Below are positions 14,921 to 21,928 of a stretch of 23,494 bases of DNA, piece by piece. Made by a program: the position numbers and the translations under genes. The notes beneath the pieces were generated by a model, which saw only the letters and a program-made list of their open reading frames with translations, had not been told where the DNA came from and ran no database searches. The stretch is from the NCBI RefSeq assembly GCF_047718555.1, contig NZ_JBDNRK010000062.1, positions 1 through 23,494 on the forward strand, given 5' to 3'. Source of the stretch: Clostridium_I sp047718555 (GTDB lineage Bacteria > Bacillota > Clostridia > Clostridiales > Clostridiaceae). The first letter of the stretch is position 1; each line of letters opens with the position of its first letter.

Positions 14921-15088
14921 TTATAGAACTGCTGGTATTACCCCATATTCTATAGTTGCATTTTGAACAGTACTATCAGGATTGGCAACATTTTTATTTG
15001 CATTAAGTTCTTTGTTTTCAGCGCATCCAGCTAAAAGTGTTATAGATAATAAAGCTATCACTAAAAACAAATATCTTTTCTTTTTCAC
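14921..15088 (-). CDS. very small lipoprotein
   Basis: A 55-residue product with a classical lipoprotein signal: basic MKKKRY, hydrophobic LFLVIALLSITLLA and lipobox LLAGC (Cys22), followed by an Asn-rich tail (ENKELNANKNVANPDST) and ending YGVIPAVL. Start is GTG at 15088 with GGGGAT 6 nt upstream. It is followed by its own terminator. After lipidation only about 33 residues would remain, so it is either a genuinely tiny surface lipoprotein or the stump of a longer one. No partner gene is evident. Confidence 0.65.
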   Translation of the reverse strand: MKKKRYLFLVIALLSITLLAGCAENKELNANKNVANPDSTVQNATIEYGVIPAVL

Positions 15089-15310
15089 ATGTATCCCCGT
15101 ATATTTTAAAATTTACTATTTAATTGTAACAAAATATCCATAAATTTACAGTTAGAATAAAGTAAAAGTAGATACCTACTCTATTGGTTTTGGCATAGAT
15201 GTAGTAAACCTGGCCCATCCCTCTTCATCCATCATATGTAATTATTCTACACACGGTATAAAATTCCTTTAATTGTAAATAATTATTATTAAAAGATATG
15301 GAGGTCACAT

Positions 15311-15469
15311 ATGGAAGATTTAAGAGCTAAAGTAATTACAGCTATAATTATAAATAATGAAAATAAAGTGAGAGTTAGACAGCTAGTTAAAGAATTATTA
15401 GTTGTAAATGCTATTTCTGAAGAACGAGCTAATTTAATCATACATGCATCGGACGCTTTAAATGAATAA
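15311..15469 (+). CDS. 52-residue orphan protein
   Basis: ATG at 15311 follows GGAGGT with 5 nt spacing, an ideal site. The product is a probably all-helical, charged small protein (MEDLRAKVITAIIINNENKV, RQLVKELLVVNAISEERANL, IIHASDALNE). I do not recognise a family; size and heptad-like Leu/Ile/Val spacing would suit a small dimeric helix-turn-helix or regulator, but no motif proves it. It has its own terminator 60 nt downstream. An open frame on the opposite strand (15289-15504) lacks a ribosome site and is the shadow. Confidence 0.6.
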   Translation: MEDLRAKVITAIIINNENKVRVRQLVKELLVVNAISEERANLIIHASDALNE

Positions 15470-15528
15470 AACTTTTGTAAAGGTGAATAATCATAAATGG
15501 GCATGTTATTATAGTAACCACTTTCTTG

Positions 15529-15558
15529 AAGATGTAGTTCTTAGAGCTGCATCTTTTT
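15529..15558 (+). terminator. terminator after the 52-residue gene (hairpin 1 of 5)
   Basis: AAGATGTAG (15529-15537) pairs with CTGCATCTT (15547-15555) with one wobble, followed by a T run to 15558 and then ATGTAAAG. Confidence 0.75.
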
Positions 15559-15569
15559 ATGTAAAGCAA

Positions 15570-15598
15570 TTGAAATATGAAAACATTTACAGTATAAT
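15570..15598 (+). promoter_or_regulatory. consensus sigma-A promoter of candidate small RNA 1
   Basis: TTGAAA (15570-15575), 17 nt, TATAAT (15593-15598). No open reading frame follows before the hairpin at 15633. Confidence 0.65.
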
Positions 15599-15604
15599 AG
15601 TATT

Positions 15605-15663
15605 GTAATTTTTATTTTCCAACTATCAACTTTAGATGTGCTATGCAGTGCATCTATTTTTTT
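15605..15663 (+). ncRNA. candidate small RNA 1 (about 60 nt)
   Basis: Predicted from a consensus promoter at 15570-15598 and an intrinsic terminator: TAGATGTGC (15633-15641) pairs with GTGCATCTA (15648-15656), then seven T. The 28-nt unstructured 5' part is U/A-rich. No ribosome site plus start codon is present. Start is inferred 7 nt after the -10 box. No RNA family is recognised. Confidence 0.4.
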
Positions 15664-15774
15664 ATGTAAAATATTGTAATTACAAAATAACTATTGTATT
15701 TTTCATTATCAAAACCTCTTTTAATACTTTTAAATGATATGTTAAATATAACTGAACATAGCATACAATCCATT
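15664..15774. other. AT-rich spacer between hairpins 2 and 3
   Basis: It opens with ATGTAAAA, as after hairpins 1 and 5. There is no supported gene; candidate promoter boxes are weak. Confidence 0.35.
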
Positions 15775-15802
15775 ATAGGTAGTCATTATGGCTACCTATT
15801 TT
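15775..15802 (+). terminator. hairpin 3 of 5
   Basis: ATAGGTAG (15775-15782) pairs perfectly with CTACCTAT (15792-15799), followed by a short T run (4 T). Weaker than its neighbours as a terminator. Confidence 0.45.
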
Positions 15803-15825
15803 ACATGTAATGTCAGATATTACTA

Positions 15826-15854
15826 TTGAAATACTATTATCAAAGTATTATTAT
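15826..15854 (+). promoter_or_regulatory. sigma-A promoter of candidate small RNA 2
   Basis: TTGAAA (15826-15831), 17 nt, TATTAT (15849-15854). Same -35 and same spacing as the promoter at 15570. Confidence 0.55.
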
Positions 15855-15860
15855 AAATAC

Positions 15861-15936
15861 AAAGATGCTCTTATTTAAAAACCACACAATTAAAAAAGCA
15901 GATGTAACGCTGAAATATCTTTGCATCTGCTTTTTT
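15861..15936 (+). ncRNA. candidate small RNA 2 (about 75 nt)
   Basis: Bounded by the promoter at 15826-15854 and a strong terminator whose 13-bp stem is AAAAAAGCAGATG (15892-15904) with CATCTGCTTTTTT (15924-15936). No coding potential is seen. The GATG/CATC stem core recurs in hairpins 1 and 2. Confidence 0.4.
15892..15936. terminator. strong hairpin 4 of 5
   Basis: Perfect 13-bp stem with A6 and T6 outer ends, so it can work in both directions; the loop is 19 nt. Confidence 0.75.
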
Positions 15937-16018
15937 ATTGTTTAATACATTTCAAATATCTATCAATAATCTAATTACAATGAAAATTCTTCGTTGAATC
16001 TCCTTTATAAAATATTAG

Positions 16019-16048
16019 AGGTATACTGAATAAACGGTGTACCTTTTT
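16019..16048 (+). terminator. hairpin 5 of 5
   Basis: AGGTATAC (16019-16026) pairs with GTGTACCT (16037-16044) with one wobble, followed by a five-T run and ATGTAAAAAG. It lies 17 bp before the IS3 left end. Confidence 0.6.
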
Positions 16049-16447
16049 ATGTAAAAAGATAAAGTGAGCTTTTCCCGAAAAATATGACACTTCAAAGTTA
16101 GGGATTCTCTTTAAATCGCAATATTACTATTGTTTTCATCTTATAGAAATTTCAATTAAGCTTTACTAAGATGCTAACAAAATTTTATATTTATCTCTAA
16201 ATTGAGATGATGTCATATATTCCAATGCTTGATTTTTCCTTTTTCTATTATAAAAAATTTCTATATACCAGAATATATCGCGACGTGCTTCTTCACGCGT
16301 AGCGTATTGTTTCTGGTATAACATTTCGCATTTTATAGTACTGAAGAATGTTTCAGCACAGGCATTATCCCAACAATTGGCCTTACGGCTCATGCTGCAT
16401 ATTATTTTATGATTTTTTAAGAATGATTGATATTCATGACTGCAGTA

Positions 16448-17232
16448 ATCGACTAAAGAAAAGGGATTACTCCCTTTCCCTCGTCTAAGAACCGTACGTG
16501 AGAGTTTCCCGCTCATACGGCTCAAGCATTCCTTCACCATTTCTGGCGGCAGTCAGTGATTTTAATTTCATTTTTCTTTTCTCAAAATACTCTTTGTGTA
16601 TAAAGGGATTTTGAGAAATCTGCAATTTAGGGTGTCGGATTATATTTATCCTTCTCAGATTTATGAGGCTGTACTCATCCGTCATAAACAACCATCTCTT
16701 CTCATTCTTTTCATGCCAATATTTGTTCAATCTCCACCATTTATTTTTGTTGGGGTGTCGATGCTTTGCCCATTGTTGTAATAAAAGATACAATGTATTG
16801 TTAATGTAGGAAAAGGCTTTACTTGCTACAACATGTTTGTGATAGTTTGTCCATCCTCTAATCACTTGATTTAGTCTTCGGATTAATTCGGATTGAGTGA
16901 CTGCTTTTCCTTCTTTCAGAATAATAGTAGAACATTTCCTTATCAAAGTTTTTATTGAGTTCTTTGATGGTTTAATAATTAATTTTCCCTTAAACTTTCT
17001 AAATGTCCAACCAAGAAAGTCAAAGCCGTCGTCTATATGTGTAATCGTTGTTTTCTCTTCGGATAGAGTTAATCCACGATTTTTAAGAAATTTACTGACA
17101 ATATCTTTTAGTTCTTCTGCTATTTCTTTTGTATTTGCAGTAATTATAAAGTTATCAGCGTAGTCACAATAGAGTTACCCCGAATGGATGGGGTAGCCTT
17201 GCGGCAATATATCAAGCGACTTCTTGTCGCAC
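16448..17232 (-). mobile_element. internally deleted group II intron
   Basis: On the minus strand the insert begins GTGCGACAAG, the group II 5' consensus GUGYG, at 17232. It ends with a 35-nt domain V (16523-16489: GAGCCGTATGAGCGGG, AAAC-type loop, then CACGTACGGTTC) and a domain VI hairpin closing in GTCGAT at 16448. Full bacterial introns are about 1.8-2.5 kb, but this one is 785 bp: roughly 55 nt of the 5' end are joined directly to the 3' part of the reverse transcriptase. Most of domain I, including exon-binding sites, is missing. Confidence 0.88.
16485..17174 (-). pseudogene. 3' fragment of a group II intron reverse transcriptase/maturase
   Basis: The open frame of 229 codons begins directly after a TAA, with RT motif 5 present as YCDYADNF, in which the second catalytic Asp of YADD is Asn. 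It continues with LSEEKTTITHIDDGFDFLGW (RT motifs 6-7), then the maturase X domain (GWTNYHKHVVASKAFSYINN, WAKHRHPNKNKWW). The C-terminus runs into domain V. The palm and fingers (RT motifs 0-4) are deleted and no HNH endonuclease Cys pairs remain, so it cannot mobilise the intron. Confidence 0.85.
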
Positions 17233-17819
17233 TTGTATCCCCCTATCAGAATGGTGTATGAGTCCTTCAGCAGGCTTAAATAGTTTTATAGCGTTATCAA
17301 GTGCTTTTACACATAGTGACGTTTTCATATTGTCAGCAGTGGCCCATCCTACTATTTCTTTAGTGCATATATCTTTTACAGTTGCAAGATATAACCACCC
17401 TTCACGGGTGCCAATATAGGATATATCGGTAACCCAAACAGTATCTGGCTTATTTACATTAAAGTTCTGATTTAACAGGTTATTTGCTACTGGAAGATTA
17501 TGATCTGAGTAAGTAGTTGCCTTAAATTTTCTCTTTCGTATTGAATATAATTTATTCTGTTTCTGTATGCTATACAGCCTTTTACGGCTGCAATGAGGGA
17601 ACTTTTCTCTTACATCAGACAGCAATTTATCAAGGCCATAGATACCTCTATTTTGCTTATAACTATTTTGAGCAACTTTTAATATTTTCTCATTTTCAAT
17701 CTTTCTCTTGCATTTTAAATTATTTTTCCAATTGTAATACCAACTCCGTGACACATGAAATAATTTGCACATCTTTTCAACCGAATGCACAGAGCATTGA
17801 CTTTTAATAGATTTATAAA

Positions 17820-18110
17820 TTACCTTCGGTTGTCCTGAGCAAAGAGTGCAGCAGCTTTTTTTAATATATCAACAGAATCCTCCAAATCATCAATTCTTTT
17901 CTGCTTTTCCTTAAGTTCATATTCAAGTTTATCAATTCTTGATTTTTCAGGATCATGTTTTCTAGTGTCTTTATTAATCCAATTTCTTAATGCTTGGTCA
18001 CTTATACCAAGATCTTTTGCAACGCTACGTACAGATCTTCCTTCTTTAGTTACTAATCTCACTGCGTCAGCTTTAAACTCGCTATTATACCTATTACCTT
18101 TACTTGACAT
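17820..18110 (-). CDS. IS3 orfA, helix-turn-helix protein
   Basis: The 96-residue OrfA has the IS3/IS911-type HTH (FKADAVRLVTKEGRSVRSVA, KDLGISDQALRNWI) and a C-terminal leucine-zipper coiled coil (KLEYELKEKQKRIDDLEDSV, DILKKAAALF). ATG at 18110 follows a GGAGGGAAGG site. A slippery A7G tract (minus strand 17862-17855) near the 3' end lets ribosomes shift -1 into the frame of orfB, which is open across this region; this is the standard IS3 route to the OrfAB transposase. It appears intact. Confidence 0.9.
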   Translation of the reverse strand: MSSKGNRYNSEFKADAVRLVTKEGRSVRSVAKDLGISDQALRNWINKDTRKHDPEKSRIDKLEYELKEKQKRIDDLEDSVDILKKAAALFAQDNRR

Positions 18111-18177
18111 TTTTTCCTTCCCTCCATATGATTATTATAGCTAACTCATATGTGTACTGCAATTCGGGTATAGGTCA

Positions 18178-18214
18178 GGATTACAATTTCATTTACAATT
18201 GTTTGACTTAACAT
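18178..18214 (-). pseudogene. first codons of a gene cut by the IS3 element
   Basis: ATG at 18214 has GGAGG 8 nt upstream on the minus strand and reads MLSQTIVNEIVI before the IS3 end at 18177; it then runs 9-10 codons into the IS and stops. The rest of the gene is not recognisable left of 16065, in keeping with the lack of a target duplication. The function cannot be guessed. Confidence 0.3.
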
Positions 18215-18309
18215 TTCTCATTCCTCCAATTTGTTTAATTTTAATGCATATATTTTCCTCTATAGGTGATAATACAAATGTACCAAACCAGTATTTTTCA
18301 CCTGAACAT

Positions 18310-18349
18310 AAAAAGAGAGATAAAATCTAAAAAGTTATCTCTCTTTTTT
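18310..18349. terminator. bidirectional terminator between IS3 and IS66
   Basis: AAAAAGAGAGATAA (18310-18323) pairs perfectly with TTATCTCTCTTTTT (18335-18348). On the minus strand it follows the IS66 left end and may be the original terminator of the phage structural gene. A second, weaker hairpin (GGTGAT.AATAC with GTATTTTTCACC) lies at 18265-18302. Confidence 0.75.
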
Positions 18350-18385
18350 AAATTTTATTTTTATCTAAAAAAAGGACTATAGTTT

Positions 18386-18408
18386 GTAAGTGATGGAACA
18401 CATACCGT
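18386..18408. repeat. IS66 left inverted repeat
   Basis: It matches the complement of 20993-21015 with two differences (ACATACC versus AAACACC). Confidence 0.85.
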
Positions 18409-18413
18409 ACCTA

Positions 18414-18454
18414 AAGAAATCAGCTTCACATTAAACATGCGAAGCTGATTTCTT
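18414..18454 (-). terminator. hairpin at the end of the IS66 passenger gene
   Basis: AAGAAATCAGCTTC (18414-18427) pairs perfectly with GAAGCTGATTTCTT (18441-18454), a 14-bp stem that overlaps the passenger stop codon. T-rich sequence after it on the minus strand is short, so it may be a terminator or a protective 3' end. Confidence 0.6.
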
Positions 18455-18731
18455 AATAGAAGCCTTCTTTGGCAATTTTCTTTATATAGTTATATTGTTT
18501 CCGTATAAGCTTTTTAAAATCAGCATCTGACAATTCGTTATACAGAGCTATGCCTTCTTCATAAAGGCATTCATATATCAATTCACAATAGTCATCATCT
18601 TCTCGATGCATTTTTTTGTATCGTTGTTCCAATTCATATGGAAAGTCAAGAGTATAAGCTATTCCATCAATTTTCCCGCTAAGAAACTCCTTTGTTATAT
18701 TCATCATATAGTCAATATTAGGCTGACTCAC
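18453..18731 (-). CDS. intact acidic passenger protein of the IS66 element
   Basis: The 92-residue protein starts at GTG 18731, 9 nt after AAAGGAGG, and lies wholly inside the IS66 inverted repeats, overlapping the 3' end of tnpC by 14 bp. It is helical and acidic in its middle (FLSGKIDGIAYTLDFPYELE, HREDDDYCELIYECLYEEGI) with a basic C-terminus (FKKLIRKQYNYIKKIAK). The FLxGKIxxxxF...LIYEC pattern and size loosely recall colicin-D-type and other bacteriocin immunity proteins, but no motif is decisive. IS66 elements normally carry only tnpA, tnpB and tnpC. Its open frame amid dead transposase genes suggests retention by selection or a recent origin. Function unknown. Confidence 0.7.
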   Translation of the reverse strand: MSQPNIDYMMNITKEFLSGKIDGIAYTLDFPYELEQRYKKMHREDDDYCELIYECLYEEGIALYNELSDADFKKLIRKQYNYIKKIAKEGFY

Positions 18732-20324
18732 TGCTAGATTCCTCCTTTGTATTTATTCTACATTCAAGCTGTACCTTATCTGCCCAAGGTAAATATTCCT
18801 TAAGTACTGAAGAATCTAATGTGAAATTACTATTAGGCAAATTTCGAAATATATATTCAAGATATTTGTAGGCATCTAAATTATTGGCTGCCGCCGTATT
18901 TACAATGCTAAATATGATTGCTGATGCTTCTGCTCCCTCAATTGAATCTGAAAACAATGAATTTTTTCGTTTAATTGCTACTGGCTTTACAGCAATCTCA
19001 GATAAATTATTGGACAATGGGATTCTTCCGTCAAGCAAGAAATTGGTGAAATATTTTTTATGGTTTAAGGTATATTTCAAAGCTTTTTTAAGTTCTCTTG
19101 ATTAGTGAAGGTATTTTCAGCCCATGCGAAAAAGGCATCCAGCACAGGGACACTTTTTAAAAGTCTGTTCTTTTTTCTTTGTTCCGGCGATAACTCCTTC
19201 CATTTCCTTTCTAGTTTAAAGAGTTTATCACAATAAGGCCGTCCAATGGCTCCGCCTGATCCTGGAATTTCTTTTTTACTAGAATCCAGTGAAATTGCTT
19301 CTAGATAATATCGTCTTAAATGGCTGAAGCAAAGGCATCGTGTAATTCCTTGCACCTTTTCATATCCAGCGTAGGCATCACTTACATGATAACCTTGAAA
19401 ACCTTGAAGAAATTTCTTTGCGTGATCACCTGAGCGGGTACTGGTGTATTCATATAAAATTATTGGAGGACCTTCATAGTCTCCAGTCCTGTGTACCCAG
19501 ATGAAAGATTTACTGGATGCCTTTTTACCATTTTCATGATTAACCTGCCAGGTTGTCTCATCACTCATGATAATGCTACTGGTTAACAATTGCTTGTGCA
19601 TCTCATCATATATAGGTTTAAGCCAATATTCAGAGCTTCGAATCATCTAGTTTGCCATCATATCTCTTTTAAGCTCAGCACCCATTCTTTTAAAATCCTT
19701 TTCCTGACGATATAGTGGTATTGACATCATATATTTTTGGTACATTACCCATGACACAATTGAAGGCGAAGAAAAAAAGTGCGTAAGCACAGGTGCTGGC
19801 GCAGTCGCACAATATATAGAATCATATGGATTGGTATTATTTTTACCACATTCAATACACTTATATACATATTGAACGTAGTCCTTCATTATCAGCTTTG
19901 CTGGGATATATTCCATTTCAGATCTTACTTTTTTCTTTCCTATTATCTCAAGTTCACCTCCGCAGAGCTTACATACAGCTTCTTCTTCATTAAGAACACA
20001 TTCAACCACTTCATGTGGCAACGATTTAATCAAATTTTCTCTGTCACCTTTTTTCCTTACAGGTCTTTTATGTTCTTTGATATTTATAACTTTATTTTCA
20101 GATTCATCTGGAATTTCATCAATTAGTTCACCAAAAAGGAAGCATTGGCCGTATATCAGAGGTGTTTTCTCACTTGATGCTCCAAAACGCTGTTTTGCAG
20201 CATGTAACACTGCTTGAATTAGAACTTCTACATTATGCTATAAAGATTGTACCTTTTCCTGCAGCATTCTATTTTCATTTTCAAGTTCTTTAATATGTTG
20301 ATCTTTTTCATATGAATACTGCAT
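18718..20324 (-). pseudogene. IS66 tnpC transposase, three inactivating lesions
   Basis: The reconstructed protein of about 535 residues has the IS66 layout: N-terminal coiled coil, QRFGASSEKT helix, a zinc ribbon (CKLCGGELEI...YKCIEC), DDE Asp in DETTWQV, second Asp in SDAYAGYEKV and Glu in NNLSEIAVKP. Start ATG at 20324 has AAAGGAG. It is broken by TAG at 20240-20238 (probably from CAG), TAG at 19649-19647 (probably from TGG, as in MAN-W-VIRSSEYW) and loss of one A in the run at 19089-19084 (LKKALKYTL becomes LKKL-stop). Intact pieces are 20210-19647, 19646-19077 and 19080-18718. Confidence 0.88.
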
Positions 20325-20384
20325 TTTAAGGCTCCTTTCTAGTTAATTTTATAACTATATTATACCAGAAAAGCGGCTATTTTA

Positions 20385-20605
20385 CTAGCTTTTAGGAGAA
20401 ATCAAAAAATCATTCCATCCCATCTTAGCGCTCTAAGCGAGCTATGTCTTTTGTTGCAAAATAAAAAAACACTTTTTCCACAGTAAGGATCTAATTTAAA
20501 TTTTAATGAAACTAATGCAGCAAGTCCGTTTTGTTGTTTTCGGAAATCTGTTGCTCCAAGGGCAAGATATATATGTTCAGCCTCATCGGCTATATGTCGC
20601 ATCAT
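20385..20605 (-). pseudogene. IS66 tnpB, frameshifted and shortened
   Basis: The product starts MMRHIADEAEHIYLALGATD and keeps the TnpB core FRKQQNGLAALV, KLDPYCGKSVFLFCNKR and ALRWDG, then stops at 20402 after 67 residues; TnpB is normally about 115. Inserting one base after GGA at about 20416 would extend it only to a TAG at 20385, so the conserved C-terminal third is also missing. ATG overlaps the tnpA stop by 4 bp (ATGA), the usual coupling. Confidence 0.8.
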
Positions 20606-20946
20606 AGTTGTTGCAGTACTTTCATTAGTCCTGCTAAAGAATCTTTATTAAAGTTGCTTGGAACAGTTACCTGTACATTTTTGAAGAATATCTGGAAATC
20701 ATCTGATTTCCCTTTATTAGCCTCTGACTCATGTGTATTTGAAATAATTGAGCTGACTTCAGCAAACTCCATTTTTTTATCTAATTTTTTGTTTATTTTA
20801 TTGTTCCAATAATGATACTTATGCTTGCTGATTTCGTTAATTTTGCACCATTCTGAAACAGACATTCCACTCTTGTTTTTTTCATTAATTCTCTGCTTCC
20901 AGAGAATTAGATCTTCAGGTGTGGATCTCAAAATAAAATCTCCCAT
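20602..20946 (-). CDS. tnpA: IS66 accessory protein TnpA
   Basis: The 114-residue protein has the IS66 OrfA HTH-like region LILWKQRINEKNKSGMSVSE followed by WCKINEISKHKYHYWNNKI, a charged linker and the C-terminal end FNKDSLAGLMKVLQQL. It is full length and unbroken and overlaps tnpB by 4 bp. ATG at 20946 has only a weak ribosome site (AAAGTAAATAG). TnpA is needed for IS66 transposition together with TnpB and TnpC, but its role is not catalytic. Confidence 0.85.
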   Translation of the reverse strand: MGDFILRSTPEDLILWKQRINEKNKSGMSVSEWCKINEISKHKYHYWNNKINKKLDKKMEFAEVSSIISNTHESEANKGKSDDFQIFFKNVQVTVPSNFNKDSLAGLMKVLQQL

Positions 20947-20992
20947 CTATTTACTTTATTAAAGTATAACAAATGGGAGTTTATTTTACATG

Positions 20993-21015
20993 ACGGTGTT
21001 TGTTCCATCACTTAC
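20993..21015. repeat. IS66 right inverted repeat
   Basis: Ends in CTTAC at 21015. It supplies the last codons (SDGTNTVM) and the stop of an apparent open frame that crosses from the phage gene into the element. Confidence 0.85.
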
Positions 21016-21453
21016 ATTTAATCCATTTTGAGTTAATGTATTGGTAGTTATATCGTATCCTACTTCATTTGCTAAGTTTATTAAATTTTTATTTGTAGTT
21101 GTGGCAGTAGTATTTACAGCATCTACATTGATTTGAGTAGCATTTGCAATTGCATTAAGTATATTAGTTCTTTCTGTATAATAATTCTCCCAGTCAGTAT
21201 CCCAAGTTGTCCTATCTATCTGTGATATTAATTGCATATATTCAAGAATATCATTGCTTTGTATATAATTAGCAATTGCATTGTAAGCATTTTCATAGGC
21301 AGTTGTGTCTACGCTAAATTTAACTGCTTGAAGGTATATTGTACCTGTTGCTGTATTAGCTTCATCTTGTACAATACTCCACCGCTGTTTTAAAGTTATT
21401 TTTTCAGCTGGAGTTATCTTACCATCATTAGCTTTTATGTCACCAAATGAATT
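21016..21453 (-). pseudogene. fragment of a phage structural (tail) protein gene
   Basis: The open frame runs on the minus strand from just after a TAA (21456-21454) to the IS66 end. It contains the repeat hallmark GKITPAEKITLKQRWSIVQD, then AYENAYNAIANYIQS, a TTWDTDWENYYTERTNILNA block and an Ala/Asn/Thr-rich helical segment. The IKAxDGKITPAEKxxLKxxW motif is typical of minor structural or tail-tip proteins of siphoviruses of Firmicutes. Both ends are missing: the N-terminus at the junction near 21454 and the C-terminus at the IS66 boundary. An internal ATG at 21237 is not a real start. Confidence 0.65.
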
Positions 21454-21456
21454 TTA

Positions 21457-21732
21457 TACCCTTCATTTTGGAGAGAATCTAACTGGTATTGAAATAAGGA
21501 CCTAATTCTAAGAAAATCAAAGAATTTATTAAGTTTTATCCAAGATGAAGGGGTTAATCCGATGATAATTAGAATCTATAACAGACTTAATTCTAAATTA
21601 TTTAACTAGAATGGTTCTAACGAATAAATTGATAAGAATTAATTAATGAGTATTTTAATTCATAATCTTCTTTTATATTGAACTAAGTACTTAAAAAATA
21701 TTTTATCTATAAATCAACATAGAGTTAATTCC
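21457..21732 (+). other. gap with short decayed coding traces
   Basis: On the plus strand NEFYTLHFGENLTGIEIRT ends at a TAA near 21512. A second frame then reads LRKSKNLLSFIQDEGVNP and MIIRIYNRLNSKLFN to a TAG near 21609. The two look like one broken reading frame, but neither has a ribosome site and I recognise no family. The rest to 21732 is AT-rich with no feature. Confidence 0.25.
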
Positions 21733-21761
21733 TTTACATATATTGTATAATTATATATGAT
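21733..21761 (+). promoter_or_regulatory. sigma-A promoter of candidate small RNA 3
   Basis: TTTACA (21733-21738), 17 nt, TATGAT (21756-21761), with no gene before the terminator at 21804. Confidence 0.5.
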
Positions 21762-21767
21762 ATACAT

Positions 21768-21842
21768 GTGACATATACTTGAAATTTTTATTCATTGCTA
21801 ATAAACTTAATGTTAATAAATAACATTAGGTTTATTTATTTT
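21768..21842 (+). ncRNA. candidate small RNA 3 (about 75 nt)
   Basis: Bounded by the promoter at 21733-21761 and a hairpin: AACTTAATGTT (21804-21814) pairs with AACATTAGGTT (21822-21832), followed by TATTTATTTTTT. No open frame is present. Its 3' end is nearly the same as that of the unit at 22510-22591. Confidence 0.35.
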
Positions 21843-21863
21843 TTGTAAACTTTCATGATTAAT

Positions 21864-21893
21864 TTTACATTTATTTACAATTAAGTGTATAAT
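21864..21893 (+). promoter_or_regulatory. promoter of the Ser/Thr/Asn-rich lipoprotein
   Basis: TTTACA (21864-21869), 18 nt, perfect TATAAT (21888-21893); the start codon is at 21929. Confidence 0.6.
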
Positions 21894-21928
21894 AATATAT
21901 TGTGAAATAATTACAAGGGAGTGTTAAT

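Larger units (their letters stand above)
16166..17790 (-). pseudogene. IS3 orfB transposase, split by intron insertion
   Basis: OrfB is the DDE catalytic part of the transposase, made as an OrfAB fusion. The upstream exon (17790-17233, GTG at 17790 but read from orfA by frameshift) holds the HTH_21-like region and the first two catalytic Asp (VTDISYI and HHSDRGIQ). The downstream exon (16447-16166) resumes at YCSHEYQSFL and carries the catalytic Glu (DNACAETFFSTIK) and the end LEYMTSSQFRDKY. Joining at CAA|TAC restores GIQYCSHEY exactly. The interruption is a degenerate group II intron, so the gene is functional only if that RNA could still splice, which its deletion makes unlikely. Confidence 0.88.
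16065..18177 (-). mobile_element. IS3-family insertion sequence, interrupted by a group II intron
   Basis: The ends are TGAGCTTTTCCCGAA at 16065 and the reverse complement of TGACCTATACCCGAA ending at 18177, matching at 12 of 15 positions and beginning TG as IS3 ends do. Inside are orfA and orfB on the minus strand with a -1 frameshift site between them. Without the 785-bp intron the element would be 1328 bp, a normal IS3 size. The flanking triplets differ (AAG left, GGA right), so no target duplication is visible and one flank may have been rearranged. Confidence 0.85.
18386..21015 (-). mobile_element. decayed IS66-family element with passenger gene
   Basis: Terminal inverted repeats of 23 bp begin GTAAG as in IS66: GTAAGTGATGGAACA... 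at 18386-18408 and its complement at 20993-21015, with 21 of 23 matching. Inside, on the minus strand, are tnpA (intact), tnpB (frameshifted and shortened), tnpC (two amber codons and a frameshift) and an intact 92-residue gene. The eight bases outside each end (TATAGTTT and ATTTAATC) differ, so the usual 8-bp target duplication is absent. Total length is 2630 bp. Confidence 0.85.

Noticed and set aside
15180..15237. A short minus-strand open frame reading MMDEEGWARFTTSMPKPIE
   Set aside because: It is 19 codons with no ribosome site, and I could not link it to any family. It may be a gene end but cannot be supported.
20986..21237. A complete 83-residue gene starting at an ATG at 21237
   Set aside because: The frame is open far upstream with matching phage tail sequence, and its last codons come from the IS66 inverted repeat, so it is a chimeric artefact of a truncated gene.
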